64,000 nt of DNA from Steinernema hermaphroditum (GCA_030435675.1 CM059621.1:12834001-12898000); one strand, 5' to 3'; counted from the first letter of the stretch, positions 23,219 through 41,385 are shown. The notes: generated by a model not told the origin, from the letters alone. Translations and numbers: made by a program.

Positions 23219-25287
23219 TTACTCTTCATCAGCCTTATTGGGTTCTTTCCCTAATTTTACTCTCTTTAAAAGTGGACCCTTGTCTTCACCGAGGTTGCTA
23301 CCATAGTCTGGTCCTCCTCCGAAAATCGCTTTATCGAATCCTCTTGCGTCAGGCGCAACTCCAAGGCGATCGAGGGCACGCTTTGCGTATTCAGGTACTA
23401 CCGGTTGCAGAAGGATACTTGTGATTCGTGACGTTTCATAGATGATGTAGAGAACCGTGTTCAGCTGAAACACCATAGTTGTTAGCAAACAGTGCAGAGT
23501 GATTTCGAACCTTTGGCTCTTGAGGCAACTTCCACGGAGCATGCAACTGATAGAAAGCGTTCGCATTGCGAGCCACAGCTGTAATTGCTTCCAGAGCACG
23601 GTAGATCATCATGTGGTCATACGCTTCGGCGCATTTATCTGAAATGGACAGGTAAGTGACCACAATGGAGGACTACGCGAACCTCGCAAAGAGTTCAACT
23701 CCTCAATCAGTACTGTTCCTGTACTGCTCAGATCACGTTCCATGACTTCGATGTCGAAGTAGGGATAACGTTGTTTCGGATTCAACTTATCTACGACTGC
23801 TCGATTCAAGAGATTTCCAAGATTATTCACCAAATCCGCATTGATCATATTGACTGCTTTCGTGACCGTGAAATCTAAATGTAAAAAGCTGGGTGGAAAG
23901 AAGGTGTTCAACGTGATCTTACTTCCATCGGCATGTGGAACGCCTTGTTTGAGCAGAAAATATTTTAGTCCTTCGACAGTAAGCGCCTGGGACGACTGGA
24001 ATGGATCGACTACGTTTCCTATACTTTTCGACATCTTTTTGCCTTCGACAAGCCAGTGGGCATGCACAAAGAGCTTCTCTGGGAGTGGCAGCTCCAGAGC
24101 CATGAGCATGGCTGGCCAATATACAGCATGAAACTTCAGAATGTCTTTTCCTATGACTTGGAATGTGGGCGGCCAATTCGTTTTCACCTTGTCCATGTCG
24201 GGGTAACCAGCGACCGTCAGATAATTCACCAAAGCATCAAGCCATACGTAGATCTGAAAAATAACGATTAGAAACACTTTATAAACACGGGTTACAGCGG
24301 ACAAACCGTTTGAGATGCGTCGCCAGGCACCGGTATTCCCCACTTCAGCCTCTTGGAGTCCCGCGAAATGGAGAGATCCTCGTCTTTTCGGATGCACTGC
24401 AGCACTGCAGGGAGATAATCTTTCGGCCTGATGACGTCTGAATTGCGCCACGATTACTCAAACCTTTTGTCAGCGTTGTCTTCTTCGCTTACCAGATGTG
24501 ATCAACCACTTTCGAATTTCCTCTGAAAACTGGCCTAGTCGGAACATGTAGTTCGTTTCCCCGACCAGCTCTACTTCGTTCTTGGTGGCCTTAGCGACCA
24601 TCCCTTCCTTGCCGTTCACTTTCAGCGGCTCAATGTCGGCTTCCGAGTAGAAACACTCATCGGTGATTGAGTACCAGCCGGAGTACACGTCCTTGTAAAT
24701 CAGGCCCTTATCTGCCAATGAGTTCTGCAATACAAAATTGTTATGGAGAAGGAGTTCCCCTGTACGTCTTACCCATACGGCTTCCACTGCCAACTTGTGA
24801 CGCTCTTCACTGGTTCTAATGAAGTCAGTGTGTGCCACATCAAATTCTTGGAAGAGCTGGTGAAAACGGTTTGAGATGCGATCACAAAACTGGATTGGCT
24901 CTTGTCTGCACATCTCAGCTGCCGTTTGGATCTAGAATTTGTACGTAAAAGCACGATTCTGACTACGCACGCACACCTTGATACCGTGCTCATCAGTACC
25001 GGTTGTGAAAAGGAACTGATCGTGGGTCTTCTTGGGCGATAAATTCCCGGACTTTAGAAGGTTCCATCTATGGCCTGTATCGGCAATAACAGCGGAGTAG
25101 AGGTGACCGATATGAGGCTCTGAAATTGTGAATTAGGGATATTCGAAAATAAGCGAGGCAACTTTCTAAAATCGAAAGAGAACTTCTCGCTAGGCTTACC
25201 TCCATTGGCATAGAAAATCGGGGTTGTGATGAAACTTTTGTATCGCTTCGCGAGGAAAAAAAGAGGCGTTCTGCACAAGATTCGCAT
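23219..25287 (-). CDS. MARS2: Methionyl-tRNA synthetase, mitochondrial type
   Basis: Class I aminoacyl-tRNA synthetase charging tRNA-Met. The first exon, MRILCRTPLFFLAKRYKSF, is a basic amphipathic leader suited to mitochondrial import, followed by TPIFYANG, spliced to EPHIGHLYSA, which holds the HIGH signature. Further blocks: FTTGTDEHGIK, GWYSITDECFY, YVWLDALVNYLTVAGYPD, VIGKDILKFHAVYWPAML and the second signature KKMSKSIGNVVDPF. The anticodon-binding helices (LLQPVVPEYAKRALDRLGV) end in a lysine-rich tail and TAA at 23221-23219. There is no C-terminal tRNA-binding extension, which also fits the organellar enzyme. The stop codon overlaps the polyadenylation signal (TAATAAA on the minus strand). 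Confidence 0.93.
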
Positions 25288-25716
25288 ACCACCAATCGGA
25301 AAGTTCTCTGTAATCGCAAATGCGATTAGGCGACTGTCGCTCGACCGCTCGCAACTCGCAGAGTAGACAAATACGCGGAATAGACTGGACTAGGTTGAAA
25401 AGGAAGGATTTGCGAGACAGACAGAATTTGCAAAATAGACAAGCAGAATCTCACTGCAAACGAAGTGACAAACGATGATTGTCGAAAGCAATATTATTGT
25501 AATTGTTGCGAGGTTATCAATAATAATTGCGAGGTTATCAAGAATTCCACAAAAAACGAAGACCCTCAGAGTGCTGTGAATTCAAAAACCTGGATTGAGA
25601 AGAACAAAAAAGCGATGGATATCGGAGGTCCTGACACGACTTCCGCTTAAACTCATAGAACTGCATCAAAAAGACGTTTGAGAATCCGGTGTTGGAACGG
25701 CAGATTCTGAATCCGG
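25288..25716. other. Intergenic region between divergent MARS2 and methyltransferase genes
   Basis: About 430 bp. A short direct repeat (GCGAGGTTATCAA twice, near 25508 and 25531) lies in a 60-codon frame without ATG, which I did not call as a gene. Confidence 0.5.
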
Positions 25717-26967
25717 ATGGCCGCTGCTTTCGCCAGAACCTTCTGTAAATTGGCGCTTCGAGATGTTGCCAGGCAGGTACTTCGTTTCTCTATTGTCTGA
25801 GCATTCAGTCTTTCGTTTCAGTACGAAACCCCGATCAAGTCTATCTCCGGGTCGATTATGACGAGAATGTGGGCCACAAGGAGTCGACCTCTCGAGGAAT
25901 TCGCGGCCAGCCAACTGAACATCACGACAGGTATGAACCAACTTTACATGTGCACTGTAGATTTGATAGTACTGCTGGAAACGAATTCTGGCTGGTGTAC
26001 TGTACCCGTCTGTATTCCGCAACGCTGAGGGTCACTGGTTTGCGTCTGTCTAGACGTCTTTTAGACAGAATAGAGGTAAATGAACGCAGAGATACCGTCT
26101 AGACTGAACAGCAAGAATAGACACGCCCGTGCCAGACGCACTCTGATCCAGCAAAGAGCGCGATAAGCGGTCTTGAGCATCATGTTTCACTCTCTGGACC
26201 TTTGTTTGCCAGCCTAATCCCGCCAAACCTTTCCTTAATTGCTTATTGGCATGCTCCATTGCAGATGACAACGTACTTGAAATCGGATACGGCCGCGGAG
26301 ACGGAATCGCCGCTGTCTACGAGCGTCTCGTCGGCGGAAAAGGCGTTGCGTTCGGACTGGAGCGCTCCGATTACATGGAAGACGCGGCCAGGAAACGCTT
26401 CGTGCTCGAAACCACCGAAGAGGACAAGATCCATCTGGACCGAGCAGTCGACCTTCGGCATCTACCGTACCCGTCCGACTTCTTCGGAGCCGCTTTCCAC
26501 GTGAACACGTTCTATTTTTGGAAGCAGGAGCACATGCGTGAGATACTCAGGGAGTTAGCGAGAGTTCTCCGCCCCGGTGCGCAGCTTCTTTGCGCCGTTA
26601 ATCCTCACCACCTCAGGAGGCTTTACAAGTGGGAAACGGTGACAGAATCTCAGTGCAATATTATGCGGTATCTCTCACAGTTGGAATCCGCCGGTTTCGA
26701 CAATGTGAAAGTATGGCCCAACCTTCGTATTTTGAGCTTACGTATCCTACCTCTTTGCAGATTGAGTATCACCAGGTCGGCAGAGAGGAAATGCAACTGA
26801 TCAGTGCCCTGAAATCCATATCCGAGGAGGGCGAAGACCCGGAAGCCAGAATGAAGAAGCTTGAAGAGGACATAAAGATGTTTATGCTCGAGGAACTCGT
26901 TCGCCAGAAGGGAAGAGCCGGCACCTCGAGGATGAAAAACCCAGAACTCCTTGCAGATGCATCGTAG
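25717..26967 (+). CDS. Class I SAM-dependent methyltransferase
   Basis: Four exons: 25717-25776, 25822-25930, 26265-26710 and 26761-26967. The N-terminus is MAAAFARTFCKLALRDVARQ, then SISGSIMTRMWATRSRPLEE. The SAM-binding motif I is DNVLEIGYGRGDGIAAVYE; motif II/III blocks include VAFGLERSDYMEDAARK and the post-I loop DLRHLPYPSDFFGAAFHVNT; LARVLRPGAQLLCAV is the usual motif after the active site. The tail is a charged helix (EARMKKLEEDIKMFMLEELV). The phases agree at all three junctions. It resembles UbiE-like small-molecule or lipid methyltransferases found in multiple copies in nematodes; the substrate is unknown. AATAAA lies at 26988-26993. Confidence 0.85.
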
Positions 26968-26987
26968 TGTATTTGTTTTTGTAGCTA

Positions 26988-27271
26988 AATAAAGATCCAG
27001 ACGGGGTTACTTGAAGGGGAGGAAGACTCGGAGCTCGAAAAAAAAAAACTCGAACCTTTCTCGAAGCCAGACGAAGAAAAAGCAGAGGCGTCGGAGAAGG
27101 CGCCGGATTCCGTCCGTCCCGGCAAAACACCGGTCTTCGAGGAGGCCAGCATAAGAAGCCGGACATTCTTCCACGGTGCGAGTAGGCTCGCCTTCGGCTT
27201 CGACGCCACTCCGCTTGATCCTTCTCTAAATGCATCGCTCCCCGAGTTGTGGTTGCGAAACAGCCTTCTCT
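26988..27271 (+). other. Orphan open frame without a start codon
   Basis: Directly after the methyltransferase AATAAA, about 94 codons are open on the plus strand with protein-like composition (acidic LLEGEEDSELEKKKLEPF, then VFEEASIRSRTFFHGASRLA) and end at TAA 27269-27271. There is no ATG in frame. It could be a terminal exon of an unseen transcript, a remnant, or chance; see findings. Confidence 0.25.
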
Positions 27272-27461
27272 AACAGTAAAAGATAGAGGAGTCGACGACT
27301 ACCGTAATCAGCGTCAGTACGAGACACGGATTCCCGTAAGCCACGATCCACAGCACAACTCTTACTACTCCCACAAAGATCCATTACTGTTTGTATGTTA
27401 GATCCTGTAGCTTGAACACGCACTTTATATCAAAATTAGAACACAAGAAACAAGATGCAGT

Positions 27462-31188
<3,727 letters not shown>

Positions 31189-32411
31189 ACCGCATCTTGT
31201 TTCTTGTGTTCTCTTTTAATTAAATATGATTGGTCGCTTTGCCCTCAGCGTTTCGGAAGTTCTAGTTAGACCAGTCAGCGTGTGTCATCGGGGACTGTGG
31301 CGATCACTTGTCATGCTGGCTCATTGATGCCTGGACGATTCATTCATGAATAACAGTTAAAATTCAATTGATGAGTTTCCGTTTGCCTTTGCGTCGGCGT
31401 CTCTCTGAGAGTAATAACTGACAGACTGACACATCAGACAGTATAGTCGATGTGTGACAAAGAGACCGACTAGGGTGACTCATGTGGGAGCGCGCCGTTG
31501 GATCGGCGCACATCGCTGTGCTGATGACTTTGAGGTGATGCGCAAACGTTGGAATGAGCGGAGTCATATCGATGGCAAATCGATGACTGTGCCGTGGCGG
31601 CTCAGTCCTTTTCGTCGGCAAACGAGGAATGAAATGTGAATAACTGAACTGTCTAAGGGGAGGGGGTCGCTCTGACAAGAGGCATGGCTTGAGGATACAA
31701 AGGTGAACTGAAAATGAACGAATGAAACAAGACACTACGCAATGTTTACTACTTCATCTATGTGTTGACACACTGTAATCGTTACTCCATTTACCCTCTG
31801 ACAAACCGTTTTTAAGATGCTACGATTTTTTTCGAATCGTTAGAGGGGGAAAGCTTTCCAATACGGCGGCAAAGTACCGAAAGTCGCCGCATTTATTCGT
31901 TGGAATCGTCGAATTTTCGAATTTCCGCTAATCGAATTATCCAAGATGTACAGAACTGAAAGAATTTGCTCAGCACTCAGGCATTCAGAAGCAGTAGCCA
32001 GATGAAATTTAGTATAACGGTAGCGGAACTTGTTGAAACTGGGCCAAAAATTGCTTCAGATGCAGAATCTAAAAATGGTCAAGTCCTAAAAGTGACTGAC
32101 AATCATCAAATATTCAGGTTAAGCTTCTTGAAGTGTTCATTCGCTCCTATTCTGACGGGCGTTGGCTACATCTTCGCCGATGTGCACGGGGATGTCGTTG
32201 TTCCTCGGCTCGAAGGAGGTCTTCGAGCATCTGGACTTCGTCTTCGGCGTTCTCGGCGCGCCGAAGTGGCCCCGCTGCGCCGAACTGCCCCACTTCATGC
32301 CCAACGTCTTATGTTCTATGAGGCACAGTTATTTTGCAACAGCACATTTATCATAAATTAACAGGATAACAAAGAGGCTACACAGCTAAATGAGCGAAGA
32401 TGCCGATGGTG
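31189..32411. other. Intergenic region with a kinase relic
   Basis: About 1.2 kb downstream of actin copy 2. Only the CDK-like kinase fragment at 32158-32308 is recognisable. Open frames near 31454-31735 show no family likeness. Confidence 0.5.
32158..32308 (+). pseudogene. CMGC/CDK-like protein kinase fragment with frameshift
   Basis: GVGYIFADVHG in one frame (from 32158) matches the 'SxGCIFAE' helix of cyclin-dependent kinases. A few bases later another frame (from 32191) reads MSLFLGSKEVFEHLDFVFGV then LGAPKWPRCAELPHFMP, matching the PLFxGxxExxQLxxIFxxLGxP..WP..LP.F.P segment that follows it in CDKs. The switch of frame and the absence of the rest of the kinase point to a decayed copy. 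Confidence 0.45.
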
Positions 32412-32825
32412 TTACTCGTCATCATTATCGGCAACGTTAGCGCCTTTCGCACTGGTCTTCTTGAGCAGAATTTCGTTGTGAATTTGAGGCAGGACACCGC
32501 CTTCGGCGATCACGACTCCCTTAAGCAATTCGTTCAGCTCCTCGTCGTTCCGAACAGCCAATTGGATGAAACGAGCGGTAATACGGTGCTTCTTGTTGTC
32601 GTGGGCAGCGTTGCCACTCAGCTCCAGGACCTCGGCGCAAAGATACTCGAGGACTGCGGCCAAGTAGACGGGAGCTCCGGAACCGATCCGCTGCGCATAG
32701 TTTCCGTTCTTCAACAAACGAGCGATGCGGCCGACGGGGAACGCGAGTCCAGCTTTTTCCGAGCGGCTGGTCACTTTCTTCTCGATCTTTCCGCCAGTGG
32801 ACTTGGACTTCTTTCCGGATGCCAT
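32412..32825 (-). CDS. Divergent histone H2A variant
   Basis: 137 residues, intronless. The histone fold is H2[76 protein letters not shown] and [16 protein letters not shown]. The acidic-patch residues (Glu of LEY, AEV and LEL; DEE of NDEEL) are kept. Unusual features are a lysine/serine tail [13 protein letters not shown], Ala for the usual Gln in AGLQFPVGR, RFIQLAV for RHLQLAV, and an acidic C-terminus ANVADNDDE. It lacks the SQ motif of H2A.X and is not H2A.Z. No histone 3' stem-loop is visible within about 80 nt after the stop, so it is probably replication-independent, perhaps tissue-specific. Confidence 0.88.
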   Translation of the reverse strand: MASGKKSKSTGGKIEKKVTSRSEKAGLAFPVGRIARLLKNGNYAQRIGSGAPVYLAAVLEYLCAEVLELSGNAAHDNKKHRITARFIQLAVRNDEELNELLKGVVIAEGGVLPQIHNEILLKKTSAKGANVADNDDE

Positions 32826-36463
<3,638 letters not shown>

Positions 36464-37105
36464 GCTTCTTTGTCTTTCTGTGGTTTGGTTCTCATGATAA
36501 AGTGAATCCGATGTAGTCAAGTGCAAAATGTGACAGCGGCGGTTTTTGAGCGATTGGCTGGACCGCAGAAGTGCAAATGTTGTTATTAACAATAGCACTT
36601 ATAGGGCGAATTTGAGGCGATCAACAATTCTGGACATCACATTTATAAGCACAACTGTCTTCGCAAGAGAGTTCATGTTAAAAGTCCTCATAAACAAGGC
36701 TACTTGGGGTAACAACTTCTATTTTTAAACTGTTTACTGTTATATCGAAGTGATGGAGTGCACTGTTGTGGCGAGAGAACCCTTCCCCCACGACTTTGTC
36801 CCTGTTGAGCAGGTACCGGTTTCTCTGGGTTATTTTGTGTTGGTGGTCGATGAGCTGTGTCCTCGGCGCCAGATCAGATTATCAGATTCTGTAAGCGTGA
36901 GGCGGCCACAGGGACAAATCAAATGAGGCTGTTTGATCGAGTGTTGCACCTTATGTTTGAAGAGGCTGGATTATGTAAGTACTATACTTCCGATAAACCT
37001 TACCGGAAAGGAAGCGGTAGGTACCGTACTCCATAGGAGAACGAACCAATGCATCATTAATGGTCAACAGAAAGACTTCCACTTTAGTAGAACACTTGAG
37101 ATATA
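36464..37105. other. Intergenic region downstream of actin copy 3
   Basis: 640 bp with the actin 3' UTR; no gene seen before the transposon-like element starts at 37106. Confidence 0.5.
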
Positions 37106-37350
37106 TGCTACGGCCACGAATGCTGCGTCGTGCGTCGTGCGTCCTGCGTCGCTCGCTGCGTCGTGCGTTTTTTGGAGGGTGGCCACGATCGCTGCGTCGT
37201 GACGCAGCGTCGTGCGTTCTGCGTCCTGCGTCCTGCGTTGTGCGTCGCGCGCTTTTGCTGAGGTGGCCACGAATGCTGCGTCGTGCGGCAGCGTCGTGCG
37301 TCTTGCGTCGTGCGTTCTCTGCTCGCTGCGTTGCGTTCGTGGCCACCCCC
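37106..37350 (+). repeat. Left inverted arm with degenerate heptamer repeats
   Basis: Runs of TCGTGCG, TCCTGCG and TTGTGCG with the block GGTGGCCACGAA(T)GCTGCG recurring about every 60-90 bp. The T6GGAGGGTGGCCACGA segment recurs in the right arm in inverse orientation. Confidence 0.85.
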
Positions 37351-37429
37351 TTGCGTTCTAATGAACTACGGTGTATGTGTCACCAAAACCAGCCGTTATC
37401 ATGGAAAGCTCAGTGATTCCAACAATAAC

Positions 37430-37680
37430 CAACGATGGCCCGTGAAGTTGACCTCATCGGACAAAAAGGTGTTCGATATGCAAAAGAGAGACTTCCAGAA
37501 GAGAATGATGAGCGACCTGGTCACCAAGGAGGACGCGCTTCCCGAGGAGGTGATCGTCTTTTGGAAGGAGTAGGAGCCCCGCTCGGAGGAGATCCGCCAG
37601 ATCCACCGTTTCAATCGGAACGTCGCCAAAGAGGACACAGAGCTCCTAGGAAAGCTGGAGCCTCGGCCGAAGCCGCCTAC
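37430..37680 (+). pseudogene. Broken coding fragment inside the element
   Basis: One frame reads VKLTSSDKKVFDMQKRDF, MMSDLVTKEDALPEEV and IVFWKE, then meets TAG (37571-37573) and continues in frame as EPRSEEIRQIHRF, NRNVAKEDTELLGKLEP. The quality of the frame on both sides of the stop suggests a decayed or captured gene piece. A small TA-flanked element interrupts it at 37681. I do not recognise the parent protein. Confidence 0.4.
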
Positions 37681-37682
37681 TA

Positions 37683-38001
37683 CAGGGTGTTCAGAAAGTT
37701 CTGCAACACAAAAATGCGATGATTTTTGGAACATGATGGAACAGCGATGATTTTGTCGGAAAACAAACTATACTACGTTATTCAGCGCGCAAAACTGCAC
37801 GCATATAGCGTGGATATCATCCGCAGTAGCCACCGGCCCTTCAGGCCCTCTTCTCCAAAATGTAATTGCGCAGTTCATACAGTGAATAAGGGGTAAAAAG
37901 GACTGGAAAATATAAATACATCGTTTAAAGTTCCCAGAGATGTGCATGAAATTGCTAAAATCCAACATTTCGATGCGTCGCAGAACTTTCTGAACACCCT
38001 G
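37683..38001. mobile_element. Nested 319-bp TA-flanked MITE
   Basis: The left end CAGGGTGTTCAGAAAGTTCTG (21 bp, 37683-37703) has its exact inverse at 37981-38001, with TA at 37681-37682 and 38002-38003. The interior has no coding capacity. The size, termini and TA duplication are those of a miniature Tc1/mariner-type element. It is inserted in the coding fragment of the larger element, so it is the younger insertion. Confidence 0.85.
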
Positions 38002-38154
38002 TACTTCGAGATGCCGGCCTACATACACATGTGTCCACTCCAAAGTAGCGCACCAAGCATACAACTGATTGGGAGGATGTTAAAAACCCCTGGGGTATTA
38101 CGGTAGCATCAAGGCATATGCCAATCTGGCCTTCGTAGTTGGACCACCCATGAA

Positions 38155-38345
38155 GAAAACGCACGACGCAGCGAGCAACGCACGACGCAGGACGCAGGAC
38201 GCAGGACGCACGACGCAGCGTTCGTGGCCACCCTCCAAAAAACGCACGACGCAGCGAGCGACGCACGACGCAGCGTTCGTGGCCACCCTCCAAAAAACGC
38301 ACGACGCAGCGAGCGACGCACGACGCAACATTCGTGGCCGTAGCA
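38155..38345 (-). repeat. Right inverted arm with degenerate heptamer repeats
   Basis: The inverse of the left arm: CGCACGA/CGCAGGA heptamers and two near-identical 60-bp units containing GTTCGTGGCCACCCTCC. It ends at the terminal CCGTAGCA. Confidence 0.85.
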
Positions 38346-38624
38346 TAAATGCCGGCAGAATGTCTACGGCGTTTGCAGTCTAGACACCGAGCGAGAGTTC
38401 ACCTTTTTTGCAACTACTGTTTGATTCCTGCTTTTCACAATATGGTTCTTATCGAATTCTTTCTCTGCTTGATTCCACCCGATGCTACCGTAACCCAGTT
38501 AAGGAAGGTATGATTTTTCAAGTTGCAGACTCCGGTTCGGATTTATGTCCTCGATGCAACCCGATAAGTGACAATTCTTTTATCCGTTCATAAACGATAT
38601 ATTCCATATAACCCGTACAAGACT

Positions 38625-41385
38625 TCATAGAAATTTTTGTTCCTCTCCTCGTACGAGCAGCTTGTCCTTGACGGCGACTTTTCGTTCATCCTTCATTCCC
38701 ACCCGCTCGAAGTCCATCGCTCCGCAACTCTGAAACATCGCACATAGAGGCAGTCAGTCGATATCTCGCTAACCTGGCAAGGACGAGTAGGCATCAGTTC
38801 GTAGCAGATGAGACGACTCGAGCAGCCCCTGCACTTGTACCACCGTTTGTCCGCCTTGTGTTTCACCACCGCATGCCCTTGAGTCTTACAGTAATCGCTC
38901 TGCTTGTGATTCGTATATCCACACTGAAAGCTCAGAAACGTAAAGGATTACGGTAGATGGAAAGAACCTTCTTGCATGTCACGACGTTACAGTTCTTCAC
39001 CTCCTTCAGCTCGGTGACGTTCGTTTCGATGCGCTCCTTCACTTCCATCGCGTTGAAGTAGGCGTTCTGTTTGTTCATGTCGTCCTGAAACGCCCATCAT
39101 CGATGGAATTCAATTTTCAGCCCTCACCTTGACCACTTCGTCGTCGTGACTCGACTTCTTGTTGATAAGTGCCATAAGCTCTTCCTTCGACAGTTCGCTG
39201 CCTCCGAAGCACGATTTCTTCGCCGGGGTTCCAGAAGAGGTGCTCGGGCGTGAGGATTCGGTAGTACTGGGATCGATCAGCGCTCGCTTTTTCGCTCTCT
39301 TGGCTGCGTTAGGGTCCACCTTTTCGATTCCTCCTTGTCGCTTGATGAGATTGATCGCCCGCTGCTTCACAATTTCCTCCTTCGTCATAATCGTCGGTCT
39401 CTTCTTGGGACTCGCCAATGAAATCATCTGACCGCCTTCGAAGCATCGTCCCAGCTTTGGAGGTCCCGCTGCTGCTATAGCCGCCTTCTTCTGATTATCG
39501 ATCTGAACGGGATGAGCTATGGCAACGCGATACGGATCACACACACCTTAAAATCTCGCAAACACTTCGGTTTCCCAGCAGCCGGAGGAGATCCGAGTCC
39601 GGCCAAGGGTTTGTTTGCTGGCGCTGTCGAGGCACTTGAAGACGACAGTGCAGCAGAGCCCTTGTTGCGCAGAGAAATTAGATTTCTCGCGCCTCTGTGA
39701 TGTATATTGCCCTAAATGGACTCTCGTACGGCGCTGAAGATAATCGCACATACAGAACTGATGATTTGATTCAGCGTCTTCTTCTCGTTGTCTCTGATCT
39801 GCGGCTCGGAAACGTATAATCCCTTGGGCTGCGGGGCATCTATGGGTGGTCGAGAAGATGCCGGAACCGCGGTCTTTAATGGTGCCGACTTGGCCGACAC
39901 CATTTTCCCTTGGTAGAAGTAGTTTGAGAAGTCGCCGAGTGGTTTCCCATCGAAGAGCTTCTTCGGCATAGCAGCCATTCCGGTGTTAAACGTTCCTCTC
40001 TTGGAGGCGAGTCGGTTGGCGGCGGACTGGATATGGTAGGCGCAGTGATCGCTAACTGAGAGATTCACGAAGCTTTTGCAGCGATCGCCATCTTTCTTCG
40101 ACGCTTTACAGTACGCAAAGAGGGGGCATTGACCGATCTCCATGACTTGATTGCTTTTGAAGAGCTTCACCGTCACATCTTAACAAAACAGCTGAAAGGT
40201 ACTGCAACTATGAAGCTACCGTACCTCCTGTCTTAGCATCGGTGTCGCAGTCGGCGTTCGTGAGAGCGATAAGCGTTCCGACTTGTATCTTCCAGTGGTC
40301 GCGGACGCAATCACCGAAAAGAAGGACTTTCACGGCTTTTTGTTGGCAATCCTGTAGCACACAACATGACTTTGGTGGGCAAGTGCACGACTTACGTATA
40401 AGTCTGACATATTCCATATCATGTACTCCTTCCCGCTGGCACTCTTTTTGATCTCACTTCGCTCAACGATGACGGCCATCGTGATCCAATCGCCTTTGAC
40501 GCCAACTCTCCGTTTTGTTTGCATGATGTTCACCTTCTGCATTCCCTCGGCGTACGTTTGGAATGTCGTCGGCGCCACTTTTGGTGATCTGAAGACGTCG
40601 AGTGATGAGGATTGTAAAATGCAGATTTACATAGTCGGCAATCCAAAGAACGTGTCGAAAGGGGCGCCATATTTCTGAGATGACGGAGGGGCTATGACCC
40701 GAGCAGCAACCGCCTTCTTCTGAAGTGCCTCTCTGGCAGCTGCTGCGGCGGCGGCATCTCGGTTGACGTGGTTCGGGTTCGCCAGCCGCTTCTTCAACTC
40801 CTTTCCCGCTTTCGACAGCGGCGTGCTGAAGCACAAATTGGCGTAAACTATGAGATGTGGTCGAGATCTTACGGCGCATCTTCGTCGTGATTCCGTTCGA
40901 ATTCGTCTTCATCAGAACTCAAGTCGTCAGGCAGAATTTTCTCCGAGGGCGTCGATTTGGAGCCTCCCATCATTTCAGCTAATGAGGGTCCTTTGTACGT
41001 CGGCGCTTCAAAGTCCAAGTCCACCAGGCGACGGTGTGGCATTGCGACCGGAGTCGTCTCCGCGCTTTGGAAGGCGGTTTCATTGGCTACTGAAGTGTCT
41101 GAAACGAGAACAGTGAACATCGAAGCAATTGAATTGAAATATACTGGCAAACAGTGTGTTGAGGAGTTAAAAATTAAGCAAAAACCACTCACCTCTGACC
41201 GTGTAAAACGACTCTGTTGCTGTGTTGTCCGCCACAGAAGCATCTAAAAATCACTGCTGAGATTCATTTCTACGCTTCTCCAAACCTTTGGCACTGAAGA
41301 AGGATTCCTCCTCGTGGTTCTCGTCATTCAGATCGGGATCGGCGCCCAGAAGCGCGATCAACTGAGACATATCCTGGGAACCCAT
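38625..41385 (-). CDS. MCM10: MCM10 replication initiation factor
   Basis: Loads DNA polymerase alpha and activates the CMG helicase at origins. The start MGSQDMSQLIALLGADPDL (ATG 41385-41383) follows a TTTGCAG acceptor. The conserved OB fold is GDWITMAVIVERSEIKKS, SGKEYMIWNMSDLY and KVLLFGDCVRDHWKIQVGT. The CCCH zinc finger is FAYCKASKKDGDRCKSFVNL with HCAYH, followed by the KRGTFNTG motif. The C-terminal domain has a second set of Cys/His pairs (CGYTNHKQSDYCKTQGHAVV, YKCRGCSSRLICYE, RPCQSCGAMDFE) and ends GEEQKFL, stop 38627-38625. At least eight short introns. All three animal MCM10 regions are present, so the gene looks functional. Confidence 0.93.

Larger units (their letters stand above)
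37106..38345. mobile_element. TA-flanked element with heptamer-rich inverted arms
   Basis: The left end TGCTACGGCCACGAATG (37106) and right end, its near-perfect inverse CATTCGTGGCCGTAGCA (ending 38345), are each flanked by TA (37104-37105 and 38346-38347). The arms, about 240 and 190 bp, consist of repeated GGCCACGAA blocks and variants of the heptamer TCGTGCG. The middle holds a broken coding fragment and a second inserted element. No transposase is visible. TA target duplication and terminal inverted repeats fit a non-autonomous Tc1/mariner-type or similar element that has captured host sequence, or two separate copies that happen to flank it. Confidence 0.7.

Noticed and set aside
25465..25650. 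61-codon frame upstream of the methyltransferase
   Set aside because: Starts with GTG, has no early ATG, and its apparent CEVI repeat comes from a short DNA repeat.
32162..32356. 64-codon frame starting MATSSPMCTGMS as a real gene
   Set aside because: Only its middle matches a kinase and the preceding kinase helix lies in another frame, so a relic is the better reading.
37106..38345. CRISPR-like appearance of the heptamer arms
   Set aside because: Units are 7 bp, degenerate and without regular spacers, in a eukaryotic genome; transposon arms explain them better.
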